Assembly (NCBI GenBank): GCA_043813305.1
Contig: JBDRLC010000048.1
Coordinates: forward strand, 1 to 31,209
Reading direction: 5' to 3'
Source of the DNA: JAHIZC01 sp043813305
GTDB taxonomy: Bacteria > Omnitrophota > Gorgyraeia > Gygaellales > Profunditerraquicolaceae
Length of the DNA: 31,209 bases
Made by a program: the position numbers and the translations under genes. The first letter of the stretch is position 1; the number at the start of each line of letters is the position of its first letter. Positions 14,548 through 22,467 of this stretch are shown here, piece by piece. The notes beneath the pieces are model-generated. The model had not been told where the DNA came from and did no database searches. It saw only the letters and a list, made by a program, of their open reading frames with translations.

Positions 14548-15603
14548 ATGTCTGAGCAGTTAGAGAAACTAGAGAAACGGTACCAAGAATTGGAACAGCT
14601 CTTAGCAACTAGTGAAGTTGTTTCCAACAGAGAACAGTGCAGTAAATATGCTAAGGAGCTATCGAGTATTAAGACTCCCGTATTGCTGTACCGGGAATAT
14701 AAGAAGATATCCGAGGAACTGGCGGAATTAGAGGTTGTTTTATCCGAGAAGCACGATAAGGATTTTCTTGAGTTAGCAGATAAAGAGTCGAAAGAGTTAT
14801 TTGAGAGAAAAACTAAATTAAAAGAGAGCCTGAAGCATGCTCTCAAAGGTGAGGATAAGGATTTAGGTAGAGACGTGATTGTTGAGATACGTCCGGGCAC
14901 AGGAGGCCTTGAGGCAGGGTTATTTGCTGCCGATCTTTACCGGATGTATGCGAAATATGCAGTAAAGAAGGGCTGGACTTTGGAGCAGATGTCAGCCAAT
15001 GCCACTGAATTAGGCGGCTTTAAAGAAATAGTCTTTAGCGTCAGAGGCAGAGACGCCTATAAAAGGCTTAAGTTTGAAAGCGGAGTGCATCGGGTGCAGC
15101 GTGTTCCTACGACAGAAGCACAGGGCAGGATCCATACTTCAACCGCAACTGTGGCAGTATTAGTAGAGCCTGAGGAACAGGATTTAACTATTGAGCCAAA
15201 GGATCTTCGGATAGATACATACAGGTCTTCAGGGCCAGGCGGCCAACATATGCAGAAGACTGACTCTGCGGTAAGGATTACCCATATGCCAAGCGGCATC
15301 GTAGTAGCTTGTCAGGACGAACGCTCACAGGGGAAGAATAAGGCAAGGGCAATGAGGATCTTAGGCGCTAGACTTCTTGATAAGAAGAAAGAGGAGGAAT
15401 CGAAGAAGCTTTCGCAAGCCAGAAAGTCACAGATAGGTTCGGGAGACCGCAGCGAAAAAATCCGCACTTACAATTTTCCTGACCGAAGGATCACAGATCA
15501 TCGCATAAACTTTACCTTACACAGATTAGAGGCAGTCTTAGAGGGTGATCTGGATGAATTTTCTGATGCCTTGATAAGGGCTGCAGAGGAGAAACAGCAA
15601 TGA
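14548..15603 (+). CDS. prfA: Peptide chain release factor 1
   Basis: A 351-residue class I release factor that reads UAA and UAG. The N-terminal coiled-coil domain is followed by the RF1-type block GGLEAGLFAADLYRMY, the codon-reading segment HRVQRVPTTEAQGRIHTS (the PxT tripeptide marks RF1 rather than RF2), and the catalytic G231-G232-Q233 in SSGPGGQHMQKTDSAV. ATG is 2 bases after rpmE, with only a weak purine-rich sequence upstream, so translation is probably coupled. Its stop overlaps the start of prmC, whose product methylates the glutamine of the GGQ motif; the pairing is a very common gene order and supports both calls. Full length. Confidence 0.97.
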   Translation: MSEQLEKLEKRYQELEQLLATSEVVSNREQCSKYAKELSSIKTPVLLYREYKKISEELAELEVVLSEKHDKDFLELADKESKELFERKTKLKESLKHALKGEDKDLGRDVIVEIRPGTGGLEAGLFAADLYRMYAKYAVKKGWTLEQMSANATELGGFKEIVFSVRGRDAYKRLKFESGVHRVQRVPTTEAQGRIHTSTATVAVLVEPEEQDLTIEPKDLRIDTYRSSGPGGQHMQKTDSAVRITHMPSGIVVACQDERSQGKNKARAMRILGARLLDKKKEEESKKLSQARKSQIGSGDRSEKIRTYNFPDRRITDHRINFTLHRLEAVLEGDLDEFSDALIRAAEEKQQ

Positions 15604-16385
15604 CCGAGGCGGAATTATTATTTACTCAAATACTGAATTGTGATAGAGTATTTTTATATTTAAATAAAAAAAATCTTTTAAATAAAAAGAATTCCGCGAT
15701 TATCTCTTCTGTGATGAAAAGAAGGATATCCGGTGAGCCTATTCAATATATTTTGGGTAAAACTGAATTCATGGGTTTTGAATTCAAAGTGAATAAAGAT
15801 GTGTTTATCCCTCGTCCTGAGACAGAGATACTTGTAGAGACAGCGATAAGATATGCTAATCGTTTATCGCTAACCGCTAACCAGATATTAGATTTAGGGA
15901 CGGGTTCCGGCTGTATTGCTATATCGTTAGCAAAGTTATTGCCAGATAGTGATATTACGGCGACAGACATATCGCAAGCGGTCCTAGGTGTCGCAAGAGA
16001 GAATGCTAAGCTGCTTGAAGTATCAGGGAAAATAACATTCTTAAAGAGCGATTTATTTGAATCGATAGGCAATAGAAAATATGCGCTATGCGTAACCAAT
16101 CCTCCATATATTGCTTCAACACAGATTAGTTCTCTTGAGCGGGAGATCGGATATGAACCGCTGATCGCATTGGACGCAGGCATAGATGGGTTAGATTTTT
16201 ATAGGCGGCTGATTAGAGGCCTGCCGCAATACATCATCGATGGCGGCTTTTTGATTACTGAGATTGGCTTTGATCAAAAAAACGGCTTAAGGCAGCTGAT
16301 TGAGGATTCAGGGGTTTTTGAGCTTATAGAGGTGGTTAAAGATTATTGCGATTTAGATAGAATAGTAGTAGCGCGTAAAATTTAA
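15600..16385 (+). CDS. prmC: Release factor glutamine methyltransferase
   Basis: A 261-residue SAM-dependent methyltransferase acting on the GGQ glutamine of release factors. The N-terminal helical domain includes GEPIQYILGKTEFMG, the typical PrmC signature; the SAM-binding loop is LDLGTGSGCIAISLA; and the catalytic NPPY is in VTNPPYIAST. ATGA overlap with prfA. Slightly shorter than the E. coli protein, with a shorter N-terminal domain. Six bases separate it from murA, so all are likely co-transcribed. Identification is secure. Confidence 0.95.
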   Translation: MTEAELLFTQILNCDRVFLYLNKKNLLNKKNSAIISSVMKRRISGEPIQYILGKTEFMGFEFKVNKDVFIPRPETEILVETAIRYANRLSLTANQILDLGTGSGCIAISLAKLLPDSDITATDISQAVLGVARENAKLLEVSGKITFLKSDLFESIGNRKYALCVTNPPYIASTQISSLEREIGYEPLIALDAGIDGLDFYRRLIRGLPQYIIDGGFLITEIGFDQKNGLRQLIEDSGVFELIEVVKDYCDLDRIVVARKI

Positions 16386-16391
16386 ACTAAG

Positions 16392-17654
16392 ATGGATAAA
16401 CTGATTATTGAAGGCGGACAAAGATTAAAAGGCGAAGTGACAATTTCGGGAGCTAAGAATGCAGTATTGCCAATACTTGCTGCAACACTTCTTACGGATG
16501 ATGCCTGTATTATTAAAGGCATCCCTAATCTACGCGATACAAATACGATGTTGAAGATCCTGCGCTCTTTAGGAAAGAACGTAGAGTTGGACAGGGGCAT
16601 AGCTACTGTAACATCGGGGAAAAGATTAAGCTACATCGCCGGATATAGGCTGGTTTCTACTATGCGTGCTTCTTTTTGCGTCTTAGGTCCGCTATTGGGA
16701 AGGTTCAAAAAAGCAAAAGTTTCCTTGCCCGGGGGTTGTGTTATAGGTATCAGGCCGGTAGACCTGCATCTTAAGGGCATAAAATCGTTAGGATGCGATA
16801 TTAATATTGAGTCAGGATATGTAGTAGCAGAGGCGAAAAAATTAAAGGGCAGCCATATATATTTAGGAGGAATATTCGGGTCATCTGTTTTGGCTACTGC
16901 GAATGTGATGATGGCAGCAGTCTATGCAAGCGGTAAGACGGTTATAGAATCTGCAGCTTGTGAGCCGGAACTCGTAGATTTAGCTCAGTTTATGATTAAA
17001 ATGGGCGCATCGATAAAAGGCCACGGAACGCCGATCGTAGAAATAGAAGGAGTTAAACATCTGCACGGTGCAACGCATACTATAATTCCGGACCGGATCG
17101 AGGCAGGGACATTAATGGTCGCCGCTTTAATCACCCGAGGAGACATTACTTTGAAGAATGTTTTATTCCAGCATCTAGGTGCAGTGATAGATAAGCTGCA
17201 GGAAGCGGGTGCGAGTATCACTAAGATAGACGGGGCTGTACGTGTACGTTATAAGAAGAAGCTCAAAGCGGTAAATATTACCACTCTTCCTTATCCGGGC
17301 TTCCCTACAGATATGCAGGCGCAGATTATGGGATTAATGGCAGTTACGCCGGGCATCAGCATAATTACAGAAAAGATTTATCCTGATAGATTTATGCATG
17401 TAGCAGAACTTAACCGTATGGGCGCTCATATCCAAAGAGAGGGGCCGCATGCGATCGTGGCAGGGGTTAAACATTTATCCGGCGCTCCGGTGATGGCCTC
17501 AGACTTACGCGCCTCGGCATCTTTATTATTGGCAGGATTAGCTGCCCGGGGGATAACCGAGGTATCGAGGATCTATCATCTGGAGCGAGGCTACGAAAAT
17601 ATAGACTTAAATTTAGAGAAGTTAGGCGCAAGGATCCAAAGAGAAAAAGAATAA
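16392..17654 (+). CDS. murA: UDP-N-acetylglucosamine 1-carboxyvinyltransferase
   Basis: A 420-residue MurA that transfers enolpyruvate from PEP to UDP-GlcNAc, the first committed step of peptidoglycan synthesis, in the cytoplasm. Seen: GGQRLKGEVTISGAKNAVLPILAATLL at the start, the active-site loop PGGCVIGIRPVDLH with the catalytic cysteine that is the fosfomycin target, and the closing region LRASASLLLAGLAA with HLERGYENID. A cysteine (not aspartate) in the loop predicts fosfomycin sensitivity at the target level. Length is standard. It is the last gene before a repeat-filled spacer and the trp genes, and the organism therefore makes peptidoglycan. Confidence 0.97.
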   Translation: MDKLIIEGGQRLKGEVTISGAKNAVLPILAATLLTDDACIIKGIPNLRDTNTMLKILRSLGKNVELDRGIATVTSGKRLSYIAGYRLVSTMRASFCVLGPLLGRFKKAKVSLPGGCVIGIRPVDLHLKGIKSLGCDINIESGYVVAEAKKLKGSHIYLGGIFGSSVLATANVMMAAVYASGKTVIESAACEPELVDLAQFMIKMGASIKGHGTPIVEIEGVKHLHGATHTIIPDRIEAGTLMVAALITRGDITLKNVLFQHLGAVIDKLQEAGASITKIDGAVRVRYKKKLKAVNITTLPYPGFPTDMQAQIMGLMAVTPGISIITEKIYPDRFMHVAELNRMGAHIQREGPHAIVAGVKHLSGAPVMASDLRASASLLLAGLAARGITEVSRIYHLERGYENIDLNLEKLGARIQREKE

Positions 17655-17659
17655 AAGCA

Positions 17660-17770
17660 GTAACTAGTAAATTAGTAATTCGTAACTAGTAATTTTGATA
17701 GAATTTTCCTGAATTATAAATCTTTTAGTATTTTAATTACGAGTTACTAGTTACGAGCTTACTAGTTACG
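17660..17770 (+). repeat. Inverted repeat built from GTAACTAGTAA words, murA-trpG spacer
   Basis: The left arm (17660-17695) contains GTAACTAGTAA twice; the right arm (17735-17770) contains the reverse complement TTACTAGTTAC-type word twice (TTACTAGTTACGAG and TTACTAGTTACG). The arms can pair over about 35 bases with mismatches, leaving an AT-rich loop of about 40. The element fills the spacer almost entirely and ends 21 bases before trpG. It may act as a terminator for murA or an attenuator-like structure for trpG, but no tract of U follows and no leader peptide rich in Trp codons is visible. The origin is unknown. Confidence 0.7.
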
Positions 17771-17791
17771 AAAATAATCCGAAGGACAATT

Positions 17792-18355
17792 ATGATACTA
17801 ATGATCGATAATTACGATTCATTTACCTATAATCTAGTTCAATATCTTGGTGCCTTGAAACAGGATGTAAAAGTATTTAGAAATGATAAGATCAGCGTAA
17901 AAAAAGTTAAGAGCCTAAAACCTGAGAGAATCGTTATTTCTCCCGGACCGGGCAGGCCGGAAGATGCGGGGATTTCTTGTAAACTGGTTAAAGAATTAGC
18001 TGGTAAAGTTCCGATATTAGGAGTTTGCCTAGGGCATCAGGCAATAGCTTATGTTTTCGGAGGCAAGATTATCCAGGCAAGAAAGTTGATGCATGGGAAG
18101 ACCTCGATGATTTATCATAACCGAAAGAATATTTTTAAGGGGATTCCCAGTCCTTTTGAGGCAACGCGATACCACTCTTTGATCGTTGAGAAGAAGAGTG
18201 TTCCCCGGGGACTGGAAGTTATCGCCTGGACAAAAGCAGGCGAGATCATGGGCTTGAAGCATAAAGATTATCCTCTCTGGGGAGTGCAATTTCACCCGGA
18301 ATCTATTTTGACCAGAAAGGGAATGGATATTTTAAGGAATTTTTTAAAACAATGA
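17792..18355 (+). CDS. trpG: Anthranilate / aminodeoxychorismate synthase glutaminase component
   Basis: A 187-residue class I glutamine amidotransferase supplying ammonia for anthranilate (tryptophan) or aminodeoxychorismate (folate) synthesis. The catalytic triad is visible: C79 in GVCLGHQ, H168 and E170 in GVQFHPES; the N-terminal MIDNYDSFTYNLVQYLG and ISPGPGRPEDAG are typical of TrpG/PabA. It heads the trp genes, with GAAGGA before the ATG and a 4-base overlap with trpD. The synthase partner, TrpE or PabB, is not in the window, so it may be shared between the two pathways. The position argues for a role in tryptophan synthesis; folate use is also plausible. Confidence 0.93.
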   Translation: MILMIDNYDSFTYNLVQYLGALKQDVKVFRNDKISVKKVKSLKPERIVISPGPGRPEDAGISCKLVKELAGKVPILGVCLGHQAIAYVFGGKIIQARKLMHGKTSMIYHNRKNIFKGIPSPFEATRYHSLIVEKKSVPRGLEVIAWTKAGEIMGLKHKDYPLWGVQFHPESILTRKGMDILRNFLKQ

Positions 18356-19365
18356 TTAGCGAAGCAACAGAGTTATTAACAAAAAGACAGAATCTGAATC
18401 GCGCCCAGATGCAATCGGTGATGGAAGAGATTATGGCCGGCAGAACTCAAACTGAGCAGATTATTTCTTTCTTGAGGGCGCTGGGAGATAAAGGAGAGAC
18501 GGTAGAGGAATTAACTGCCGCAGTTTCGGTAATGCGGACTTACGCAGCCAGAATAGGCACAAAGCATAAAGTGGTTTTGGATACCTGTGGAACCGGAGGA
18601 GATAAGTCAGGGACCTTTAATATCTCGACGGTTGTGGCATTTATAGCCAGCGGTTGCCAGATTGCAGTTGCTAAACACGGAAATCGTTCTGTATCCAGCC
18701 GTTGCGGAAGTGCGGATATATTTGAAGCCTTGGGGATAAATATAAATATGAGTAAGGAGAGAGTCGAGGAATGCCTGGATAATATTGGGATTGCCTTTTT
18801 ATTCGCTCCGAATCTGCATCCGGCAATGAAATATGCCATGCCGGCAAGGAAGCAGATCGGTAAACGTACGATGTTCAATATCCTCGGGCCATTAAGCAAT
18901 CCAGCTGGCGCGACTAACCAGTTAATCGGAGTTTTTGATAAGTGCCTGACAGAACCGTTGAGCAGGGTTTTAGTGAATCTGGGGAGCCGACATGTATTGG
19001 TAGTCCACGGAGATGACGGCCTGGATGAGATTACCACAACCAGCAGCACCTCTATCAGTGAAGCCAATCAGGGAGAAATAAAGAGTTATAAGGTCGATCC
19101 GGAGGATTTCGGAATTGATAGAGCAAGGCCTAATGATTTACTGGGAGGGGATGCAACAGTAAATGCTAAGATTCTGCTGGATATTTTAAGCGGCAAGAAA
19201 GGCCCGAAGCGGGATATTAGCGTTTTAAACTCTGCGGCGGCAATATATGCAGCCGATCAAACGAAATCTATTAAAGAGGCGATCAAGTTAGCTAATAATT
19301 CTATCGATTCGAAAGCGGCCTTGAGGAAATTAGAGGCGCTGAAGAAGTTTTCCGTGAATAATTAG
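18352..19365 (+). CDS. trpD: Anthranilate phosphoribosyltransferase
   Basis: A 337-residue enzyme that joins anthranilate and PRPP. The PRPP-binding CGTGGDKSGTFNIST, the KHGNRSVSSRCGSAD motif and the GPLSNPAGA segment identify it. It is a stand-alone TrpD, not fused to TrpG. Start overlaps the trpG stop as ATGA; trpC begins right after its TAG. One or two substitutions typical of a normal TrpD are present and nothing is missing. Length is standard. Confidence 0.96.
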   Translation: MISEATELLTKRQNLNRAQMQSVMEEIMAGRTQTEQIISFLRALGDKGETVEELTAAVSVMRTYAARIGTKHKVVLDTCGTGGDKSGTFNISTVVAFIASGCQIAVAKHGNRSVSSRCGSADIFEALGININMSKERVEECLDNIGIAFLFAPNLHPAMKYAMPARKQIGKRTMFNILGPLSNPAGATNQLIGVFDKCLTEPLSRVLVNLGSRHVLVVHGDDGLDEITTTSSTSISEANQGEIKSYKVDPEDFGIDRARPNDLLGGDATVNAKILLDILSGKKGPKRDISVLNSAAAIYAADQTKSIKEAIKLANNSIDSKAALRKLEALKKFSVNN

Positions 19366-20157
19366 ATGGCAAAGAAAGATATACTCAAAGAAATTATCGG
19401 CAAGAAGCAAGAAAAAATCATCTTAGCAAAGCAGCAGTTTCCCGAAGCTGATTTGATATCCAAGATACAGTACTTACCGCCTCCGCGCCCATTTTTGGAA
19501 TCGATTAGAAAAGCACGTCAGATTTCACTGATCGCGGAGATTAAGAGGTCTTCGCCCTCGCAGGGGGTTATTCGAGAGAACTTTAACCTTGAGGAGATCG
19601 CTAAAGCCTATAATCAGGCAGAAGTACAGGCGGTATCTATCTTGACTGAAGAGGATTATTTCGGCGGTGACATCTCTTTTATTAATCAAGTCAAGAATTT
19701 AGTCAGTACCCCGATTTTACGAAAAGATTTCATCTTCGAGCCTTACCAGATTTATGAATCATATGCTTTTGGCGCAGACGCGGTACTCTTGATTGCTGAC
19801 TTACTTTCTAAGGATAAATTAATCGAACTGATGCAGATAGCAGATACGCTTAGCATTGATTGCTTGATAGAGGTCCATACAGAGAAGGAATTAAAGAAGA
19901 TTCTGACTCTTAAGAATGTCAACCTAATAGGAATAAATAACCGCGATCTACATACCCTGGAAGTGGATTCTCAAACCACAGAGAGATTATTTACTTTAAT
20001 CCCTAAGGATAAAATAGTGGTTGTGGAAAGCGGGATCAAATCTTCTCAGGATGTATTATTTTTAAAAATATTGGGAGTGAGTGCGGTCTTAGTCGGCACT
20101 GCTTTCATGCAAGCCGAGAATATAAAGAGCAAAGTCCAAGAGTTAATGGGATGGTAA
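19366..20157 (+). CDS. trpC: Indole-3-glycerol phosphate synthase
   Basis: A 263-residue TIM-barrel enzyme that closes the indole ring. Motifs: IAEIKRSSPSQG with the catalytic lysine, AVSILTEEDYFGG, LRKDFIFEPYQIYES with catalytic Lys and Glu, LIGINNRDLHTLEVD and VVESGIKS. It starts directly after the trpD stop, with no spacer, and overlaps trpF by 7 bases, so translation of the set is likely coupled. It is not fused to TrpF. Identification is secure. Confidence 0.96.
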   Translation: MAKKDILKEIIGKKQEKIILAKQQFPEADLISKIQYLPPPRPFLESIRKARQISLIAEIKRSSPSQGVIRENFNLEEIAKAYNQAEVQAVSILTEEDYFGGDISFINQVKNLVSTPILRKDFIFEPYQIYESYAFGADAVLLIADLLSKDKLIELMQIADTLSIDCLIEVHTEKELKKILTLKNVNLIGINNRDLHTLEVDSQTTERLFTLIPKDKIVVVESGIKSSQDVLFLKILGVSAVLVGTAFMQAENIKSKVQELMGW

Positions 20158-20774
20158 GAGTGAAGATCTGCGGGATTACTAATTCCCAGGATGCAGAAAA
20201 TTCGATTCAGGCAGGCTCTAATGCCCTGGGTTTTGTTTTCTACAGGAATAGCCCGCGTTATATTACCCCCGACAAAGCGAGCGCAATAATTCAAGGCCTG
20301 CCGAAAAAGATTAAGAAGATCGGAGTCTTTGTAAATGCGAGAGAGGATTCGATCAGAAGAATTGCCAGGGTTTGCAGGCTTGATATGTTGCAGTTTCACG
20401 GCAATCAGTCAGCAGAGTTCTGCAGGAAGTTTAGAAATTATAAAGTAATCAAGGCCTTTAGAATCAAAGATAAAATAGAAACCGATAAGATATCAGAATA
20501 TCTTACTTACGCCTACATGTTTGATGCATTTAGAAAGAATAAGTTTGGCGGTACGGGAAAAAAATTTAACTGGAATTTACTGAAAAGTATAGATAAAATA
20601 AAAAGAGTTATATTTCTATCCGGAGGGCTTACGGAGAGGAATGTAGCCCGGGCGATAAAAGCCGTACAGCCCGATTGGGTTGATGTTTCCAGTGCTGTTG
20701 AAATTAGACCAGGCAAAAAGGACCACCGGAAACTCAAGAAATTTATCAGAGCAGTGAAAGAATCAGCTCTTTAA
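20151..20774 (+). CDS. trpF: Phosphoribosylanthranilate isomerase
   Basis: A 207-residue TIM-barrel isomerase of tryptophan synthesis. KICGITN at the start contains the catalytic cysteine; GFVFYRNSPRYI, LQFHGNQS, and VDVSSAVE followed by PGKKDHRKL are typical (SSGVE is more usual than SSAVE). Overlaps trpC by 7 bases. It is the last gene of the first trp block; the next 511 bases have no gene and contain a copy of repeat family 2, after which trpB and trpA continue the pathway. Confidence 0.94.
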   Translation: MVRVKICGITNSQDAENSIQAGSNALGFVFYRNSPRYITPDKASAIIQGLPKKIKKIGVFVNAREDSIRRIARVCRLDMLQFHGNQSAEFCRKFRNYKVIKAFRIKDKIETDKISEYLTYAYMFDAFRKNKFGGTGKKFNWNLLKSIDKIKRVIFLSGGLTERNVARAIKAVQPDWVDVSSAVEIRPGKKDHRKLKKFIRAVKESAL

Positions 20775-21285
20775 AATATTAGATTGCATCTGAAGCGAAG
20801 CAGCCAGTTTCTCGCTTAAAGCAAAGGGCCTTTCACGGCTTTGCTTCCGCGCACTGTCTTTTTTCGCCGTGTGTCCCTTCGCTTCGCTATGGGATCCTTC
20901 TTAGAGGAATCCTGAGTCTATCGAAGGACTGCGGTTTACGGTTCACTCCCGGAGAGGTTTACAGTATAGATTTCCTCCGTTCGCCGTAATCCCCTGCCTG
21001 CCGCCTGCCTGACGGCAGTCAGGGCAGGTAGGCTTGCACACATTTGCCGAAAAAATCCTAATGTGCGCTCCAGCAAAACCGAAAAAGCCCCTTTAGCTAG
21101 GAGATTTTATCCTGAGTGAATGGGTGACGAGGCATATTCAGAGCGAACATGGAGAGAGCGAGGAATGTGCCTCGGCAGGCCCCATTCCCTTGGAGAAAAT
21201 CGACTCAGGCGAGAAAAATTCCAAGACAGGACGACGGGACCAATTTTAAATAAGTTGTTTTTACTAAGCTAATTAGAGGAGAGAT
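20775..21285 (+). repeat. Gene-free trpF-trpB spacer containing repeat family 2, copy A (about 20822-21245)
   Basis: No coding region is supported in these 511 bases. From 20822 (CAAAGGGCCTTTCACGG) the sequence follows copy B at 30414 closely: the TTCCGCGCACTGTC block, CGGTTTACGG, CTCCCGGAGAG, CCTCCGTTCGCCGTAAT, GCACACATTTGCCG and GTGCGCTCCAGCAAAACCG. Copy A carries an extra 58 or so bases after CGCCGTGTG and lacks the right-hand terminal inverted repeat of copy B. The right half folds on itself: CCTGAGT with ACTCAGG, GAATGGG with CCCATTC, and CGAGGCATATTC with GAATGTGCCTCG. The shared tail block AAAATCGAC followed by GCGAGAAAAA is at about 21198-21219. No transposase is present. Whether it is transcribed as RNA is unknown. 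Confidence 0.8.
20991..21031 (+). repeat. Short GC-rich palindromic cluster, CCTGCC/GGCAGG type
   Basis: CCTGCCTGCCGCCTGCC, a short loop, then GGCAGTCAGGGCAGG. The CCTGCC/GGCAGG hairpin recurs at 28069, 30013 and 30531, always inside one of the larger repeats. It looks like a separate small element that has entered them. Confidence 0.65.
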
Positions 21286-22467
21286 ATGTTACCGGATAAA
21301 AGAGGGCATTTTGATGAATTTGGCGGAAGGTTTGTTCCGGAGACCCTGATCTTCGCCTTGGATGAACTGGATAGAGAATATAAGAAGGCAAGGCAGAATA
21401 AGAAATTTATCCAAGAGTTGGATTATTACCTTAAAGAATATGCCGGCAGGCCTACGCCTTTATATTTAGCAGCAAACCTAAGCAGATATTTAGGTCTGAA
21501 TAAAATTTATTTAAAAAGAGAAGACCTGCTGCATACCGGGGCTCATAAGATAAATAACACTCTCGGACAGGTGCTCTTAGCGTTGAGGATGAAGAAGAAG
21601 CGGATTATCGCTGAAACCGGCGCAGGTCAGCATGGAGTTGCTACTGCTACGGTCGGGGCGATGTTTGGCCTTGAATGTGATATCTATATGGGAGAGGAAG
21701 ATATAAAAAGGCAGAGTCTGAATGTCTTCAGAATGAAATTACTCGGTGCCCATGTGATCTCGGTTAAGAGCGGATCAAAAACTCTTAAAGATGCGATAAA
21801 TGAAGCAATCAGGGATTGGGTCACTAATGTCAGAACTACCCACTATATCATCGGTTCTGTAGTAGGGCCGCATCCCTATCCGATGATGGTTAGAGATTTT
21901 CAATCAGTATTGGGCAGAGAAGCAAGAAGACAGATTCTAAAAAAGGAGAACAGATTACCCGATTATTTAGTCGCTTGTGTTGGCGGTGGAAGTAATGCCA
22001 TGGGGTTATTTTACCCGTTCTTTAAAGATAAAACAGTTAAATTTATTGGCGTGGAGGCTTCAGGTAGAGGGCTGGCAAGCGGGAAGCATTCAGCTACCTT
22101 AGTGAGCGGAAGCCCCGGAGTACTACATGGTTCTAAATCCGATTTGCTACAGGATAGATTTGGCCAGGTAAACCCTGCCCACTCGGTTGCTCCCGGTTTA
22201 GATTATCCCGGCACAGGCCCGGAACATGCCTACTATAAAAAGATAGGCAGGGCCAGGTACGTAGCTGTAAATGATAAAGAGGCCCTTGATGGCTTTAAAT
22301 TGCTCTCTGAGACAGAAGGAATAATCCCGGCTCTAGAGCCTGCGCATGCGATCATTTATCTTAGAAAAATGGCCAAAATTATAAAGAAGAGTTCGGTAAT
22401 TATAGTCTGTCTTTCCGGCCGAGGAGATAAAGATTTGGGTATAGTTACGGAAAATTTAAAGATATGA
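21286..22467 (+). CDS. trpB: Tryptophan synthase beta chain
   Basis: A 393-residue PLP enzyme that makes tryptophan from indole and serine. K88 in HTGAHKINN is the PLP lysine, and GGGSNAMG binds the cofactor phosphate; GRPTPLYLA and KREDLLHTGAHK are typical of the TrpB1 group that works with TrpA. AGAGGAGAG lies just before the ATG, so it has a good ribosome site, but I see no convincing promoter in the repeat-filled 511 bases upstream. Its TGA overlaps the ATG of trpA. Full length, no unusual residues noted. Confidence 0.97.
   Translation: MLPDKRGHFDEFGGRFVPETLIFALDELDREYKKARQNKKFIQELDYYLKEYAGRPTPLYLAANLSRYLGLNKIYLKREDLLHTGAHKINNTLGQVLLALRMKKKRIIAETGAGQHGVATATVGAMFGLECDIYMGEEDIKRQSLNVFRMKLLGAHVISVKSGSKTLKDAINEAIRDWVTNVRTTHYIIGSVVGPHPYPMMVRDFQSVLGREARRQILKKENRLPDYLVACVGGGSNAMGLFYPFFKDKTVKFIGVEASGRGLASGKHSATLVSGSPGVLHGSKSDLLQDRFGQVNPAHSVAPGLDYPGTGPEHAYYKKIGRARYVAVNDKEALDGFKLLSETEGIIPALEPAHAIIYLRKMAKIIKKSSVIIVCLSGRGDKDLGIVTENLKI

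Noticed and set aside
17660..17770. Short CRISPR array
   Set aside because: The words are only 11 bases, occur in both orientations and are not separated by regular spacers; no cas gene is near.
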